From positions 507,089 to 571,088 of the forward strand of contig JAOUBJ010000001.1 of the NCBI GenBank assembly GCA_029860345.1: a stretch of 64,000 bases of DNA. The letters run 5' to 3'. Source of the DNA: Candidatus Zixiibacteriota bacterium (GTDB lineage Bacteria > Zixibacteria > MSB-5A5 > GN15 > FEB-12). Positions 35,166 through 44,142 of the stretch are shown in pieces. Numbering within the stretch: the stretch's first letter is position 1; each line of letters opens with the position of its first letter. Below the pieces are notes generated by a model that searched no databases, had not been told where the DNA came from, and saw nothing but the letters and a program-made list of their open reading frames with translations. Both the position numbers and the translations under genes were made by a program.

Positions 35166-37514
35166 ATGAGTTGGAATAGTCCCGGAGAGTTGCTGATTCT
35201 GTGCGCCTTCGGCATGAATCTGTTGATCGGGTTTTCATTTTTCCGCGCCGCCCGCGGCCACCACTCGGCTGACGGACTTGCGCGTAAGAGTTATCACACC
35301 TTTATGATCTGCGCCACTGCGGCGTTGGTTTACTTGTTCTATCTGTTCTTGAGCCATAACTACGCCATCGGATATGTCAACGAATACTCCGACAGCACCC
35401 TCGGTTTCTGGCTTATGTTGTCAGCCGTCTGGGCGGGCCAGGAAGGGAGCTACCTTTTGTGGCTGTTCCTCAGCGCAGCGTTCGGCTATGTCATTCTGAG
35501 ATGGGGCGGACTCTACCGCAATTGGGCGATGGTTGTTTACTCGGCGATCAATCTGTTCTTCCTGTTTATACTGGTGAAGCTCTCACCATTTGCAATGATC
35601 GATCATGTGCCTCCTGACGGCATGGGTCTCAATCCGCTGTTGCAGGATTTCTGGATGGTGATTCATCCGCCGGTCATTTTCGTCGGATATGCCTCTGCCG
35701 GTGTGCCGTTCGCGCTGTGTTTGGCTGCTCTGATCACCAACAAGTACGCCGATTGGGGCAGGCAGATTTTCCCGTGGGTGGCCGTGACCGCTCTTATGAT
35801 CGGCATGGGTAACATCCTCGGTGGTTACTGGGCGTACAAGACGCTGGGTTGGGGCGGCTATTGGGCCTGGGACCCGGTGGAGAATTCTTCGCTGATCCCA
35901 TGGTTCTCATCACTGGCCCTACTGCACGGTCTGCTGATCATGAAACGAACCGATGGTGGACTCCGCAAAACCAATATTCTACTGGGAGCGCTGACCTTCA
36001 TCCTGGTAATCTACGGCACCTTTCTCACCCGCAGTGGCGTGCTGGCCGACTTTTCGGTACACAGTTTTGTCGACCTCGGCACCAATGTCTACCTGATCGG
36101 GTTCTTAATTGCCTTCACTGTGATGACGATAGCCCTCTTTGCGGCCCGCGCTCGATCGGTGGGTCATGTTCGCATCGACTACAATTTCTGGGGACGTGAG
36201 TTCACACTGGTCGCGGCAACGGCGTTGCTGTTTATATTCTCGATGATAGTCTTGTTCTGGAGTTCTCTGCCGTTTTTGACTTCTGTTTTTTCCAACGAGC
36301 CCAGAGCAGCCGACATCAAAACATACAACGACTTCGCTTTGCCGTTAGCAGTCATCTATTCACTTATGCTGGCCGTGTCACCGTTTACCAAGCAGGACAA
36401 TTTCAAACTGGCGTCGTGGCGCACTCGTCTGATTGCGAGTGCTGGTGTGCCGTTGGCTGGTGCTTTCGGTATCTTATGGGCTGTCTTTGGCATCGGCCTC
36501 GTTTTCACCGTTACTTTTTCAATAACCATCGCCGCTATGGCCATGTATCTGGCCAAGCCGGACTGGCGCAAAAAAATGGCGCCATCGCTGGTCGGATTGG
36601 TCATTGGTTTGGGCGTGTCGCTTCTGGTTGGCGTTCGTGAGCCGATGTTTCTTCTGTTGTTTGCAATGACCTCGATGGCTATTGTCACCAATCTCGGCGC
36701 GGCCGCCGGCTGCCTGCCCAATCGATGGAAATCTATGGCCGGACATCTGACTCACTTTGGGTTCGGAATCATGGTTATCGGCGTGGTTGTGTCGTCCGCC
36801 TTTGCAACCAATGAACAACTGATTCTGACTACCGAAGAGGGTGGCGAAAGCTACGGCGTACAGCTGGAATACATCGGCATGGCCAACGGCATTATGCATC
36901 CCAGAAACGAGTTGATTCTCACTCTCGATGACGGGGACGGCGGCCATGAGATCAGGCCGGAGTTGTACTACTCCGAACGCATGGACGGGTTGATGAAACG
37001 CCCACACATTGAGAGATACCTGCTGAACGACCTCTACTTCGCACCTCAGCAGATTCAAGCGGCTGAGGGAGGCGGGTTACAGATAGCCAAAGGCGAGACG
37101 CATCAGCTTGGAGAGTATCAATTGACCTTCCTCGCCTTTGAGATGGGTAGTCATTCAGAAGGGTCGGGAGATCTGAAGGTCTCAGTCAACTTGGCCGTCG
37201 AACATAACGGCCATGTCGACACCCTCACCCCGGGGCTGGTCTATTCGACCGATCAATACGGCGAACCTACGTACATCAGCGAACCGGCCTTTCTTGACGA
37301 TCTCGGTACCATACCGGTCAATGTCGAGAAGGTCCTGGCCGATCAGGGAGCCGTCTTGCTGGATATCCCCGGCTTGATGGAAGGCAGTTCACCCGAAGTG
37401 CTGGTGTTGGACATCACCAAAAAGCCGTTGATTGTGCTCGTATGGATCGGCACCACTCTGTTGTTGGCCGGGTGCGTGGTCTCATTTTTGCGCAGACGCT
37501 CGGACGTAGCCTGA
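35166..37514 (+). CDS. ccmF: CcmF-like cytochrome c haem lyase subunit
   Basis: 782 residues, ATG 6 bases after ccmE. Many transmembrane helices (about 13-15) and the WWD domain WGGYWAWDPVENSSLIPW at about 229-246, with conserved His in the flanking loops (VIHPPVIFVGY at about 160-170 and AFLTRSGVLADFSVHSF-like near 285-300). A periplasmic domain lies at about 560-750. It joins haem from CcmE to the CxxCH Cys of apocytochromes. It is the last ccm gene of the cluster. Confidence 0.92.
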   Translation: MSWNSPGELLILCAFGMNLLIGFSFFRAARGHHSADGLARKSYHTFMICATAALVYLFYLFLSHNYAIGYVNEYSDSTLGFWLMLSAVWAGQEGSYLLWLFLSAAFGYVILRWGGLYRNWAMVVYSAINLFFLFILVKLSPFAMIDHVPPDGMGLNPLLQDFWMVIHPPVIFVGYASAGVPFALCLAALITNKYADWGRQIFPWVAVTALMIGMGNILGGYWAYKTLGWGGYWAWDPVENSSLIPWFSSLALLHGLLIMKRTDGGLRKTNILLGALTFILVIYGTFLTRSGVLADFSVHSFVDLGTNVYLIGFLIAFTVMTIALFAARARSVGHVRIDYNFWGREFTLVAATALLFIFSMIVLFWSSLPFLTSVFSNEPRAADIKTYNDFALPLAVIYSLMLAVSPFTKQDNFKLASWRTRLIASAGVPLAGAFGILWAVFGIGLVFTVTFSITIAAMAMYLAKPDWRKKMAPSLVGLVIGLGVSLLVGVREPMFLLLFAMTSMAIVTNLGAAAGCLPNRWKSMAGHLTHFGFGIMVIGVVVSSAFATNEQLILTTEEGGESYGVQLEYIGMANGIMHPRNELILTLDDGDGGHEIRPELYYSERMDGLMKRPHIERYLLNDLYFAPQQIQAAEGGGLQIAKGETHQLGEYQLTFLAFEMGSHSEGSGDLKVSVNLAVEHNGHVDTLTPGLVYSTDQYGEPTYISEPAFLDDLGTIPVNVEKVLADQGAVLLDIPGLMEGSSPEVLVLDITKKPLIVLVWIGTTLLLAGCVVSFLRRRSDVA

Positions 37515-37566
37515 TCGCCCGGCCGAGTGATCGTTGGTGAGGGAGTGTCGAGAGACCTGCGGAGTC

Positions 37567-37699
37567 GTCATTGCGAGGTATCACGCCAAACGCGTGATGC
37601 CGCGGCAATCTCATTTCGATATACTGATGTCATGCCGAGCGGAGTCAAGGTATGAGATTGCCGTGCTCCTCCGCGAAGCGCGGACTCGCTCACAATGAC
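37567..37699. repeat. MITE-like palindromic repeat between ccmF and the retropepsin gene
   Basis: About 133 bases with inverted ends GTCATTGCGAG / CTCACAATGAC (one mismatch) and a perfect inner inverted repeat CGGCAATCTCAT (37603-37614) / ATGAGATTGCCG (37652-37663). A smaller hairpin TCACGC..GCGTGA and a GAGCGGAGTC repeat (about 37637) lie inside. No coding capacity. GTCATTGCGAG-type palindromes are common in bacterial genomes; mobility is inference. Confidence 0.65.
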
Positions 37700-37740
37700 T
37701 GCAATCAGGACCTGTCCAACAAACCAATGAGGCTTCAACT

Positions 37741-38589
37741 ATGATCGGACGCACGATACCGTTTCTGTTCCCGGCGCTCTTGTGTGTCGTCGCAGTGGTC
37801 GGCGCCGTTGAGGTTCCTTTTCATCCCGATCGTGGGCTGGTCGAGGTCGAGGTGCTGATCGACGGTAGGGTCAAGGGTCGCTTTGGAATCGACACCGGCG
37901 CCGATCGGCTGTACATCGATCAAAAGTTCGCTGAGAAAAACAGCCTGTCAAAAGTTGGGGGACCGCCACCCCGATTGATAGTCGGTGTCGAGGGTTCCAG
38001 TGCCGCCTCATGGGTCGAATTGCGCTCGCTCAAACTCGGTAGCGAGCAACTGTATAACCTGAAAGCATCAGCTATCGATCTGGGCGCACTCATCAAGGAC
38101 CAGCGTCTGGGCTACCCGGACGGCCTGATGGGTCATGAAATCCTGCGGCAGTTCTATGTGACTGTCGACTATCCGCGCCGGAAACTCGAAATGAAGATGG
38201 AAGAACCGGACGTTTTCGCCACGAAGAAATTCGTGAGCATCCCCTTCAAAATCCACCGTCACTTAATAGTGGTCGAGGCTGTGTTCAACGACAAAGTAAC
38301 AGCCCCGATGATTCTTGATTACTGCGCATCAACTACCCTGGTCACCCCAGACTTGGCGAAACGGTTGGGGATATCCAGTCTGGTCGGCGCTCGGGCCAGA
38401 ATGGAGTCGATCCAGGTGGATGACAGTCTCTCGACCACGGGTGTCATGGTGAGCGTGCGGGATTTGAAAAACCTCAGACAATCAGCCGGACAGGTTCAGT
38501 TTGAAGGTATCCTGGGGGGAAGTTTTCTGAATCGTCACAAAATCACGGTCGACTACAAGCGAAAGAAGATCCACCTGCATACGAGATAG
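37741..38589 (+). CDS. Secreted retropepsin-like aspartic protease homologue, two domains
   Basis: 282 residues. Signal peptide at 1-22. The first domain (about 30-150) has the aspartyl-protease motif GIDTGAD (D51-T52-G53) and the later LMGHEILRQFYVTVDY typical of the retropepsin fold. The second domain (about 165-282) has the same layout, but its active-site motif is ILDYCAS (D193-Y194-C195) in place of DTGAS, followed by ILGGSFLNRHKITVDY. A two-lobe monomer with one intact DTG motif and one altered motif is likely, and its activity is uncertain. Exported to the periplasm or surface. Confidence 0.75.
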   Translation: MIGRTIPFLFPALLCVVAVVGAVEVPFHPDRGLVEVEVLIDGRVKGRFGIDTGADRLYIDQKFAEKNSLSKVGGPPPRLIVGVEGSSAASWVELRSLKLGSEQLYNLKASAIDLGALIKDQRLGYPDGLMGHEILRQFYVTVDYPRRKLEMKMEEPDVFATKKFVSIPFKIHRHLIVVEAVFNDKVTAPMILDYCASTTLVTPDLAKRLGISSLVGARARMESIQVDDSLSTTGVMVSVRDLKNLRQSAGQVQFEGILGGSFLNRHKITVDYKRKKIHLHTR

Positions 38590-38634
38590 ATTTGTAGGTC
38601 CGGTCTCTCTTCTCCTGCAGACCTGACGCGACCA

Positions 38635-38660
38635 TCAGGACCGCAAGGGTCCAGACCTAC
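38635..38660 (-). repeat. Dispersed palindrome, GTAGGTC family, reversed copy
   Basis: The reverse complement reads GTAGGTCTGGACC-CTTGC-GGTCCTGA and matches 8581-8607. It overlaps the end of the minus-strand HDOD-GAF gene, whose last codons it supplies. Confidence 0.55.
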
Positions 38661-40129
38661 GACTGGGCCGGTGTCATCTTCGCCTTGAGCAGATTGCGCT
38701 CAAGAACCATACCGGCTTGGTTGGTCAATGACATTATGGAGGCCAGCGTATCGTCCGTGATAGCGCCGCCCTCCCGTGGCGGTGCAGCCAAAACCACATA
38801 CTGGACGTCATCGAGGATTTTCAAGGGAACAGCCGCAAAACAATCTACTTTGAGCCTATGGGCTTCATCTTTGGTCATGGCGAATTCCGGGCTCTTTTTG
38901 TAGAAGGTGACAGCCCGACCGGCTTTGCGCATGTGCTCGAACAATCCCCCCTTGGCCGAAAGGTTTAGAGCCTGTACCGCCTGTTGCGATTCCAGTCCGA
39001 AACCGACTCGACCGGCAAAGCTGTCCCACTTGGAATCGTACTCGAAAACCAGTACCATGCCCATCTGTAACCCTCGGAATAGCGCCTCACAGACGACTTG
39101 CAGAATCTCGTCGGCAGCTTTGGCCTCCATCAGGGCGCTGGTGGCGTTACGCAGAAAAGCCAGTTGCACTTCTTGATTACTGATTTTTTCGCGCATTCCG
39201 TGTTCGTCTTCTTCGGTGGCCTGGGCTGCCTGATGTTCGAACTCGTTATCGATATCTATCTGGAGGTCTTTGGCAATCTCGGATATCTGGTCGCGGCATT
39301 CTGTCAACAATTGCACCATGCTCTCTTTGGATATGTCGATCAGCGCCTTGGCCTGCGCTATTACGGCGCGGTAGGTGGGAGATTCCGGATCGGTGCCGCC
39401 CATGACATGGGAATAGAGGAGATCGGAGAGATAAACAATGTCGACGACGATTTCATCGGAATTGACGCCGGGTGGAAGGTCGATGCGGTGATGACTCGCT
39501 ATAGGTTTGGACAACGTATCGGGCAGGTTCCAAATCCCCGCGACATACTCGCCGGCTTCCTGATGATCGATACCCAGGATGACTCGCTCGGTCTCACAGA
39601 TATCAGGCGCGTCCGGTTCCAGTTTGGCTATCTGTTCGTATTTGTCCGGGAAACCACCGGCCAGAATAGCCTGACCGATGTCGTGAATGAAGCCTGCTAT
39701 GAAAGCCACTTCGATCAGTTTCTTTTGATTGCTTTTGTGCGCAAGATATTTGGCAATCACGCCCGAGCTCAGAGACCGCGTCCAGAATGAGGTCAGATCG
39801 AAATTGCCTTTTTCAGAGAGTTTGTTGACCACCTCATAGACCGACATGGAGATTGCGATATTATGCACAGCCCGAAAGCCCATCATCACAATAGCGTGAG
39901 TAACGGTATTGATCTTGCCTGCGTAGTTGCCATAGTAACTCGAATTGGCCATGCGCAAAATACGGCTGGTCAATTGATGGTCGGAGAGAATGCAGTTGGC
40001 CAGATCAGCCGCTGAGCTTTTGGGGTCTTCCGATACCTGCTTGATTTTGAAAATAATCTGCGGGATCGATGGCAGATTGGAAAACTTCTCGAGTTTCTGT
40101 CTGAGGTCTTTGGCAATTGTTCGCTTCAT
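38657..40129 (-). CDS. HDOD-GAF signalling protein
   Basis: 490 residues. Residues about 14-215 are an HDOD domain (LPSIPQIIFKIKQV..SDHQLTSRILRMANSSYYG, then FIAGFIHDIGQAIL..EVAHHRID-like). HDOD is a relative of HD phosphohydrolases used in signalling, and lacks a full metal site. About 325-480 is a GAF-like sensory domain (ALMEAKAADEILQVVCEALFRGLQMGMVLVFEYD). Cytoplasmic. Its start overlaps the end of the upstream HDOD gene by 4 bases, so the two proteins are co-translated and may form hetero-oligomers. Confidence 0.87.
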   Translation of the reverse strand: MKRTIAKDLRQKLEKFSNLPSIPQIIFKIKQVSEDPKSSAADLANCILSDHQLTSRILRMANSSYYGNYAGKINTVTHAIVMMGFRAVHNIAISMSVYEVVNKLSEKGNFDLTSFWTRSLSSGVIAKYLAHKSNQKKLIEVAFIAGFIHDIGQAILAGGFPDKYEQIAKLEPDAPDICETERVILGIDHQEAGEYVAGIWNLPDTLSKPIASHHRIDLPPGVNSDEIVVDIVYLSDLLYSHVMGGTDPESPTYRAVIAQAKALIDISKESMVQLLTECRDQISEIAKDLQIDIDNEFEHQAAQATEEDEHGMREKISNQEVQLAFLRNATSALMEAKAADEILQVVCEALFRGLQMGMVLVFEYDSKWDSFAGRVGFGLESQQAVQALNLSAKGGLFEHMRKAGRAVTFYKKSPEFAMTKDEAHRLKVDCFAAVPLKILDDVQYVVLAAPPREGGAITDDTLASIMSLTNQAGMVLERNLLKAKMTPAQS

Positions 40130-40995
40130 GATTCTTCAAATATGGAGATTTCGGCTTCGTAATGTTCGGTGATTTCCTCAAGTAACTGCTCGATCCCGGC
40201 TTCGTCCAGCGAGAGCGCCTGGGCGGATCTAAGATCGCTCAGATTCTCGACGACGGCGTCGCCAAAACCGACACCCAGCCTCTTGGCCAGACAATTGCCC
40301 AGATGCACCACATGGGCCACCGGTGCAGCTTTGCCTTCCTCAACCGGCGGCAGCAGATGGTGAGCGAAGATAGCTTCGGTCAGGGCGGTCGGAAAATCCC
40401 AGGCTTCCAGCAGTAAAGCAGCGACATCGCAATGGTTGAAACCCAACTCGCGGGTCTCGACGTTTAGAAAGGTCTTCTTCTGTTCCTCCACTTCGGCCAC
40501 GATCTCTTGGTAGCGGGTGGGCATCTTCTGCAAAAGCACCAGCTTGCCAATGTCGTGCAAGAGCGCTGCGATAAAAGCCTGTTCCGCCTCCGGATGCCGG
40601 ACCGACTTGGCCACCTGACGCGCCGCCACGGCCGCCGAAAGCGAATGACGCCATAACTTAGCCTTGTATCCCTCGGCGTCATCCTTGGTGTACATAGAGT
40701 GGGCTGAGGTGGCCACTACCATCGACTGCACCGTGAAGAAGCCGAGTATCATTATGGCTTCTTCCAGGGTGGTGACGTTCTTGGGCCGTCCATAGAAGGA
40801 AGAATTGGAGAGTTTCAGCACTTTGGCAGTCAGTGACTGATCGCTCATCAGCACTTTTGAGATATCCTCAACCCGCGAGTCAAGATCGGCCGTCAGACCC
40901 ATGACGGTGCTGACGATTGTCGGCGAGGCGGGCAGTTCGCCCACCGTTGCGATGATATTATCAAGTTCGACTTTGGTGTCTGTGTTCTGTTCCAT
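40126..40995 (-). CDS. HDOD-domain protein
   Basis: 289 residues from ATG 40995. A longer frame runs back into the dispersed repeats at 41072 onward, and its extra 70 residues are rich in Cys and Arg and of no known type, so it was discarded. The HDOD domain covers almost the whole protein (LPASPTIVSTVMGL, DQSLTAKVLKLSNSSFYG, FIAALLHDIGKLVLLQKMPTRY, FNHCDVAALLLEAWDFP). LLHDIGKL is a better HD-like motif than in its neighbour. Probably a signalling adaptor, with the HDOD-GAF protein encoded downstream as partner. Confidence 0.87.
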   Translation of the reverse strand: MEQNTDTKVELDNIIATVGELPASPTIVSTVMGLTADLDSRVEDISKVLMSDQSLTAKVLKLSNSSFYGRPKNVTTLEEAIMILGFFTVQSMVVATSAHSMYTKDDAEGYKAKLWRHSLSAAVAARQVAKSVRHPEAEQAFIAALLHDIGKLVLLQKMPTRYQEIVAEVEEQKKTFLNVETRELGFNHCDVAALLLEAWDFPTALTEAIFAHHLLPPVEEGKAAPVAHVVHLGNCLAKRLGVGFGDAVVENLSDLRSAQALSLDEAGIEQLLEEITEHYEAEISIFEES

Positions 40996-41071
40996 TAACG
41001 TTAGTCCCCGTTTTCTGGCATACAATGAATTATCGGCAGTTTGGCTGGTTTGATTGAGCCGGTGACCAATA

Positions 41072-41170
41072 AAGACGCGGCCAACACAACGACACGTGGT
41101 GTTGGGCGATCCCGGACGACACCTTCCATATCTCTCACCGGCCGTCAGGCGAGTCGACTGACAGCACCTG
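41072..41170 (+). repeat. Dispersed repeat family A, copy 2 (tandem unit 1)
   Basis: Starts AAGACGCGGCCAACACAACG. It continues as the family core GGTGTTGGGCGATCC..GACACC (41098) and ends GTCAGGCGAGTCGACTGACAGCACC. The two ends of the core are each palindromic. The next copy starts at 41277. Confidence 0.75.
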
Positions 41171-41276
41171 ACCCGTCCCGAACAAAGGTTGAGACGGCCA
41201 CCCACATCCGCCCGGCAGCACCCTCCATCGTGCCCGCGTGATCTTCAGATCGCGTGGGGCCAGGTAGCCGAGTCTG

Positions 41277-41375
41277 AAGACGCGGCCAACACAACGACAC
41301 GTGGTGTTGGGCGACCCCGCCCGACACCTTCCATATCCCTCACCGGCCGTCAGGCGAGTCGCCCGGCAGCACCTT
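41277..41375 (+). repeat. Dispersed repeat family A, copy 3 (tandem unit 2)
   Basis: Nearly identical to 41072-41170, displaced by 205 bases. Its core reads GGTGTTGGGCGACC..GCCCGACACC and ends GTCAGGCGAGTCGCCCGGCAGCACC. Its end lies close to the stop of the TonB-like gene. Confidence 0.75.
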
Positions 41376-41385
41376 ATGGCATCCC

Positions 41386-42159
41386 TTATTCCATCTCAAA
41401 TCTCACCGGTATGGCCACCCAACAACGTACCGGTTGATGGTTGGCGATAGCCGGACTGAACACAGCCGACTTGGCGGCTCGTATGGCGCTCTCAGCAAAA
41501 CCGAAGTTGGGGTTGGTCACTTTCTCGACCCGGACCTCGGCTACCTTACCGGCCGCATCGACAAGTATGTGTATGATTACTTCCGCCTCCACTTCGGCCC
41601 GTCTGGCCAGCGGTGGGTATTCAGGCTGGTCCATGGCGATAAAAACCGGCGGCCGATCAAGATCGGGCGAGTTGGGTTCGTAGTCTCTGGTGTCCGGTTT
41701 ATAGACGGTTCCACCACCACCACCGGGTGGGGCGAAGGGGTCGTAATCATCGAACGAACCGTCCTCGTACTCTCCGCCCTGACCGAGTTCCAATTCCTGT
41801 TCGATATCAAGATCGTCTTCGACCAACGTAACGTCATCAACGAAGGGACCGGTCATGCCCGGTTTCGGGGGCGGATTACTACCGCCTGACTGGCCAGGCC
41901 TCTGTTTGATGATCTCATATTGCTCGAAGAACAAGTTGACGCTGACGGTGTCCTTACCTGTAGCATCCCTTTCAATGACAAGCATCTTTTCCGCCGGCCA
42001 CAATGAGATTACCAGGACGGGCACCAGGACGACCACCAGAGCCACAGCCCAGCCGTACAGCATGTGCCGTTGGTAGTTTGCCTTCATGAGGAAGGCTGTA
42101 GTTTCGCGAAAGAGGGTTGGGGTGTTCGCGTGAACAGCGGTTTGATAGTGACCAGTCAT
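41386..42159 (-). CDS. TonB-family energy transducer, copy 2
   Basis: 257 residues from ATG 42159, with GGAGG 6 bases upstream (a longer frame starts 6 codons earlier without that spacing). One N-terminal membrane helix (about 37-55), a Pro/Gly- and acid-rich periplasmic linker that is much shorter than the classical Pro-Lys type (FAPPGGGGGTVYKP), then a TonB C-terminal domain (about 175-257) with YPPLARRAEVEAEVIIHILVD and FSPAIANHQPVRCWVAIP. It passes energy from ExbBD to outer-membrane receptors. Last gene of the energisation cluster. Confidence 0.87.
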   Translation of the reverse strand: MTGHYQTAVHANTPTLFRETTAFLMKANYQRHMLYGWAVALVVVLVPVLVISLWPAEKMLVIERDATGKDTVSVNLFFEQYEIIKQRPGQSGGSNPPPKPGMTGPFVDDVTLVEDDLDIEQELELGQGGEYEDGSFDDYDPFAPPGGGGGTVYKPDTRDYEPNSPDLDRPPVFIAMDQPEYPPLARRAEVEAEVIIHILVDAAGKVAEVRVEKVTNPNFGFAESAIRAAKSAVFSPAIANHQPVRCWVAIPVRFEME

Positions 42160-42214
42160 TGGGCACCTCCCATTCATGGCAGATGCCCGCTACCGGACGA
42201 TTTATGAGCGTCGT

Positions 42215-42937
42215 TTAATCAAGGACAAAGTCTACCTTGTAGACCACACGGCACCTAACGGGCCGACCGTTCTGGATACCCGGCTTGAACTTACAATTCC
42301 AGGAGGCTTTAGCCGCAGCCTCATCAAGGGCCACGGTTCCGGATGATTTGGCAATTACTACGTCGATGACTTTGCCTGTTTCATCCAAGGCAGCGTTGAC
42401 CCAGACGATTCCGGTAATCCCGGCCTGTTTGGCCAATCTGGGATAATCCGGAACCTCCTGATAAATCATTTCCGGCTGGATCTCCAGCGGAATGAATTCG
42501 TCCGGCGCCGGGAGATAGTCGTCCTCGGAGATATCTATCTCAATGCCGCCTTCACCGGCAGCGGTGGCGATATCGGGGGCCACGATCTCGGCCAACTCGT
42601 CACGAGTAGCCAACTGAACATCGTCGTCCAACACTTCATCGTCGGCAACAGGTTTGGGGATTCCTACCTTGGGCGCAATGGCCTGCGGCGCTTCCACCTT
42701 GACCTGGGGAGGTTTGCGGGCAATACTGGGTGGCGGCCCCAAATCAGCAACAGTCTTAATAACCACAGCAGCAGCCATGTCGGTATCAACCTCGCCCTTC
42801 ATAGAGGTAATCCAGGCAACCAGCAGGACCAACAGTACCATACCGGTTGTAAGGCCGGTGCCATAGAGGAAGTTACGCTGATATTTCGACTTCAGCTCAA
42901 ATGCGCCGTAAGGAGACCACAAAGAGTATACTGACAT
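42215..42937 (-). CDS. TonB-family energy transducer, copy 1
   Basis: 240 residues. N-terminal helix at about 27-44, linker rich in Pro, Ala and acidic residues, and a TonB_C domain at about 155-240 (YPRLAKQAGITGIVWVNAALD, CKFKPGIQNGRPVRCRVVYKV). The N-terminal ELKSKYQRNFLYGTGL is alike to KANYQRHMLYGWAV of the TonB that follows, which marks the two as duplicates. It starts 17 bases after the preceding ExbD gene. Confidence 0.87.
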   Translation of the reverse strand: MSVYSLWSPYGAFELKSKYQRNFLYGTGLTTGMVLLVLLVAWITSMKGEVDTDMAAAVVIKTVADLGPPPSIARKPPQVKVEAPQAIAPKVGIPKPVADDEVLDDDVQLATRDELAEIVAPDIATAAGEGGIEIDISEDDYLPAPDEFIPLEIQPEMIYQEVPDYPRLAKQAGITGIVWVNAALDETGKVIDVVIAKSSGTVALDEAAAKASWNCKFKPGIQNGRPVRCRVVYKVDFVLD

Positions 42938-42954
42938 TTTCTAACTCACCTCTT

Positions 42955-43599
42955 TCACAGGCCGATGGCGTCACGGGCCGCCTGTACTTTTCTATTATCG
43001 GTGACTTCATCCCATTCGCCGAGAGCATAACGGTAGGAGAACTTCTCGTCTTTGGGAATGTCCCCCACCTCAATGCCCTTCTGCTCCGCCGTAAAAGCAT
43101 TCCAGGATCGTTCGATTAGATCGATCTCGTCGAGGATATTAACCATATCCGCGTAGGTTGCATCGCGGTGTATCAAAATCAGCGTGTTCAGTTTGTCGTT
43201 GGCCCGGTTCTTGGCCACCAGCAGCCCCTGAAGCGTATCCGGGTTAAGCCTGTATACAATGGAATCGGGCGTATCCGGATGGGTCGGCAATAGTTCAGGC
43301 AAGCTGTCAGGTTTTACAAAGCCAATATTCCACCAGTAGCGACCGTCTTCGTCAACACGGATGGTCAGGAGATTGGATGCCCGAATGTCGACCTTTTTCT
43401 CAATCTCTTCTTCCGGCGGCAGATTGATTTCCATCGCCTGCGGCATGGCGAACACCGTCGTCACCATGTAGAAAATCAACAAGAGGAAGGCGATATCGAC
43501 CATTGGCGTCATATCGATGCGGATGGCGATTCTCCGCTTTGGTCGCCTGAGACCCTTCTTTTGACCCTTTGATGCTCGTTCTGCTACTTCACCGCCCAT
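42955..43599 (-). CDS. exbD: ExbD/TolR-family proton-channel subunit with large periplasmic domain
   Basis: 214 residues, longer than the usual 135-150. A basic N-terminus leads to the membrane helix with the family motif IDMTPMVDIAFLLLIFYM, whose Asp carries protons. The periplasmic part (about 65-200) has an insertion around WWNIGFVKPDSLPELLPTH. It works with ExbB and the second ExbD to drive TonB. Two distinct ExbD genes next to one ExbB are common in Bacteroidetes-like systems. Confidence 0.9.
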   Translation of the reverse strand: MGGEVAERASKGQKKGLRRPKRRIAIRIDMTPMVDIAFLLLIFYMVTTVFAMPQAMEINLPPEEEIEKKVDIRASNLLTIRVDEDGRYWWNIGFVKPDSLPELLPTHPDTPDSIVYRLNPDTLQGLLVAKNRANDKLNTLILIHRDATYADMVNILDEIDLIERSWNAFTAEQKGIEVGDIPKDEKFSYRYALGEWDEVTDNRKVQAARDAIGL

Positions 43600-43665
43600 A
43601 TATAATCACTCTCCTTCGGTCCATTTCCGTCTCTATATATTAAACGATCAAAAAGGTCCAATCGT

Positions 43666-44139
43666 TCATTCGTCCTCGCCGAGCGACGTTTCCAGATCGG
43701 TGATGATCAGGAAGCGTTCCAGTTCGTTTTCCTGCATAGACTTCATAACGTCCTGCATCGTGCCGAATGAAGCCTGGTTGTCACCCTTGACCACAATCAG
43801 CGCTTTGTAGCTAACGGCACGGGCTCGGTTAACCTCGTTGTGCACCGAATATTTATCGCATGGCCGAACCGTCCGCGCGTTTACCATCATCGGCTTACCT
43901 TCGACCTCAATCTCAACCTTGGTGATATAGTCGACGTAGATCGAATCGTACTTGGTGACGGTGATGTTGATGACATCTTTGTCCGGCAACTCGATCTGTG
44001 AATGTGACTGAGGCAACTCGACCGCGCGGGCTTCCGGCGGTTTGAACTGCGTCGTGGCCATATAAAAGATCAACAGCAAGAAGGCAATATCCACCATTGG
44101 AGTCATATCGATCCTGATGGCTACGCGTCTCTTACCCAT
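43666..44139 (-). CDS. exbD: ExbD/TolR-family proton-channel subunit
   Basis: 157 residues. It has the same membrane motif IDMTPMVDIAFLLLIFYMA as the ExbD that follows, but a normal-length periplasmic domain (about 35-150). It starts 3 bases after the ExbB gene ends. The two ExbD proteins may make a hetero-dimer inside the ExbB pentamer, as proposed for other double-ExbD loci. Confidence 0.92.
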   Translation of the reverse strand: MGKRRVAIRIDMTPMVDIAFLLLIFYMATTQFKPPEARAVELPQSHSQIELPDKDVINITVTKYDSIYVDYITKVEIEVEGKPMMVNARTVRPCDKYSVHNEVNRARAVSYKALIVVKGDNQASFGTMQDVMKSMQENELERFLIITDLETSLGEDE

Positions 44140-44142
44140 AGA

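Larger units (their letters stand above)
40996..41385. other. Intergenic region, 390 bases, with tandem family A repeats
   Basis: Largely built of two copies of a ~100-base unit (41072-41170 and 41277-41375) with ~105 bases between them. No gene is supported. Confidence 0.65.

Noticed and set aside
39098-39790. A 230-residue plus-strand frame
   Set aside because: Antisense to the HDOD-GAF gene, which has clear domain motifs.
40996-41205. N-terminal extension of the HDOD protein (70 residues, rich in Cys and Arg)
   Set aside because: It translates the family A repeat and its flank. The Met at 40995 gives the usual domain start.
41072-41375. A small CRISPR array or insertion sequence at the tandem repeats
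   Set aside because: Only two ~100-base units with partly palindromic ends; no transposase gene, target duplication or array of spacers.
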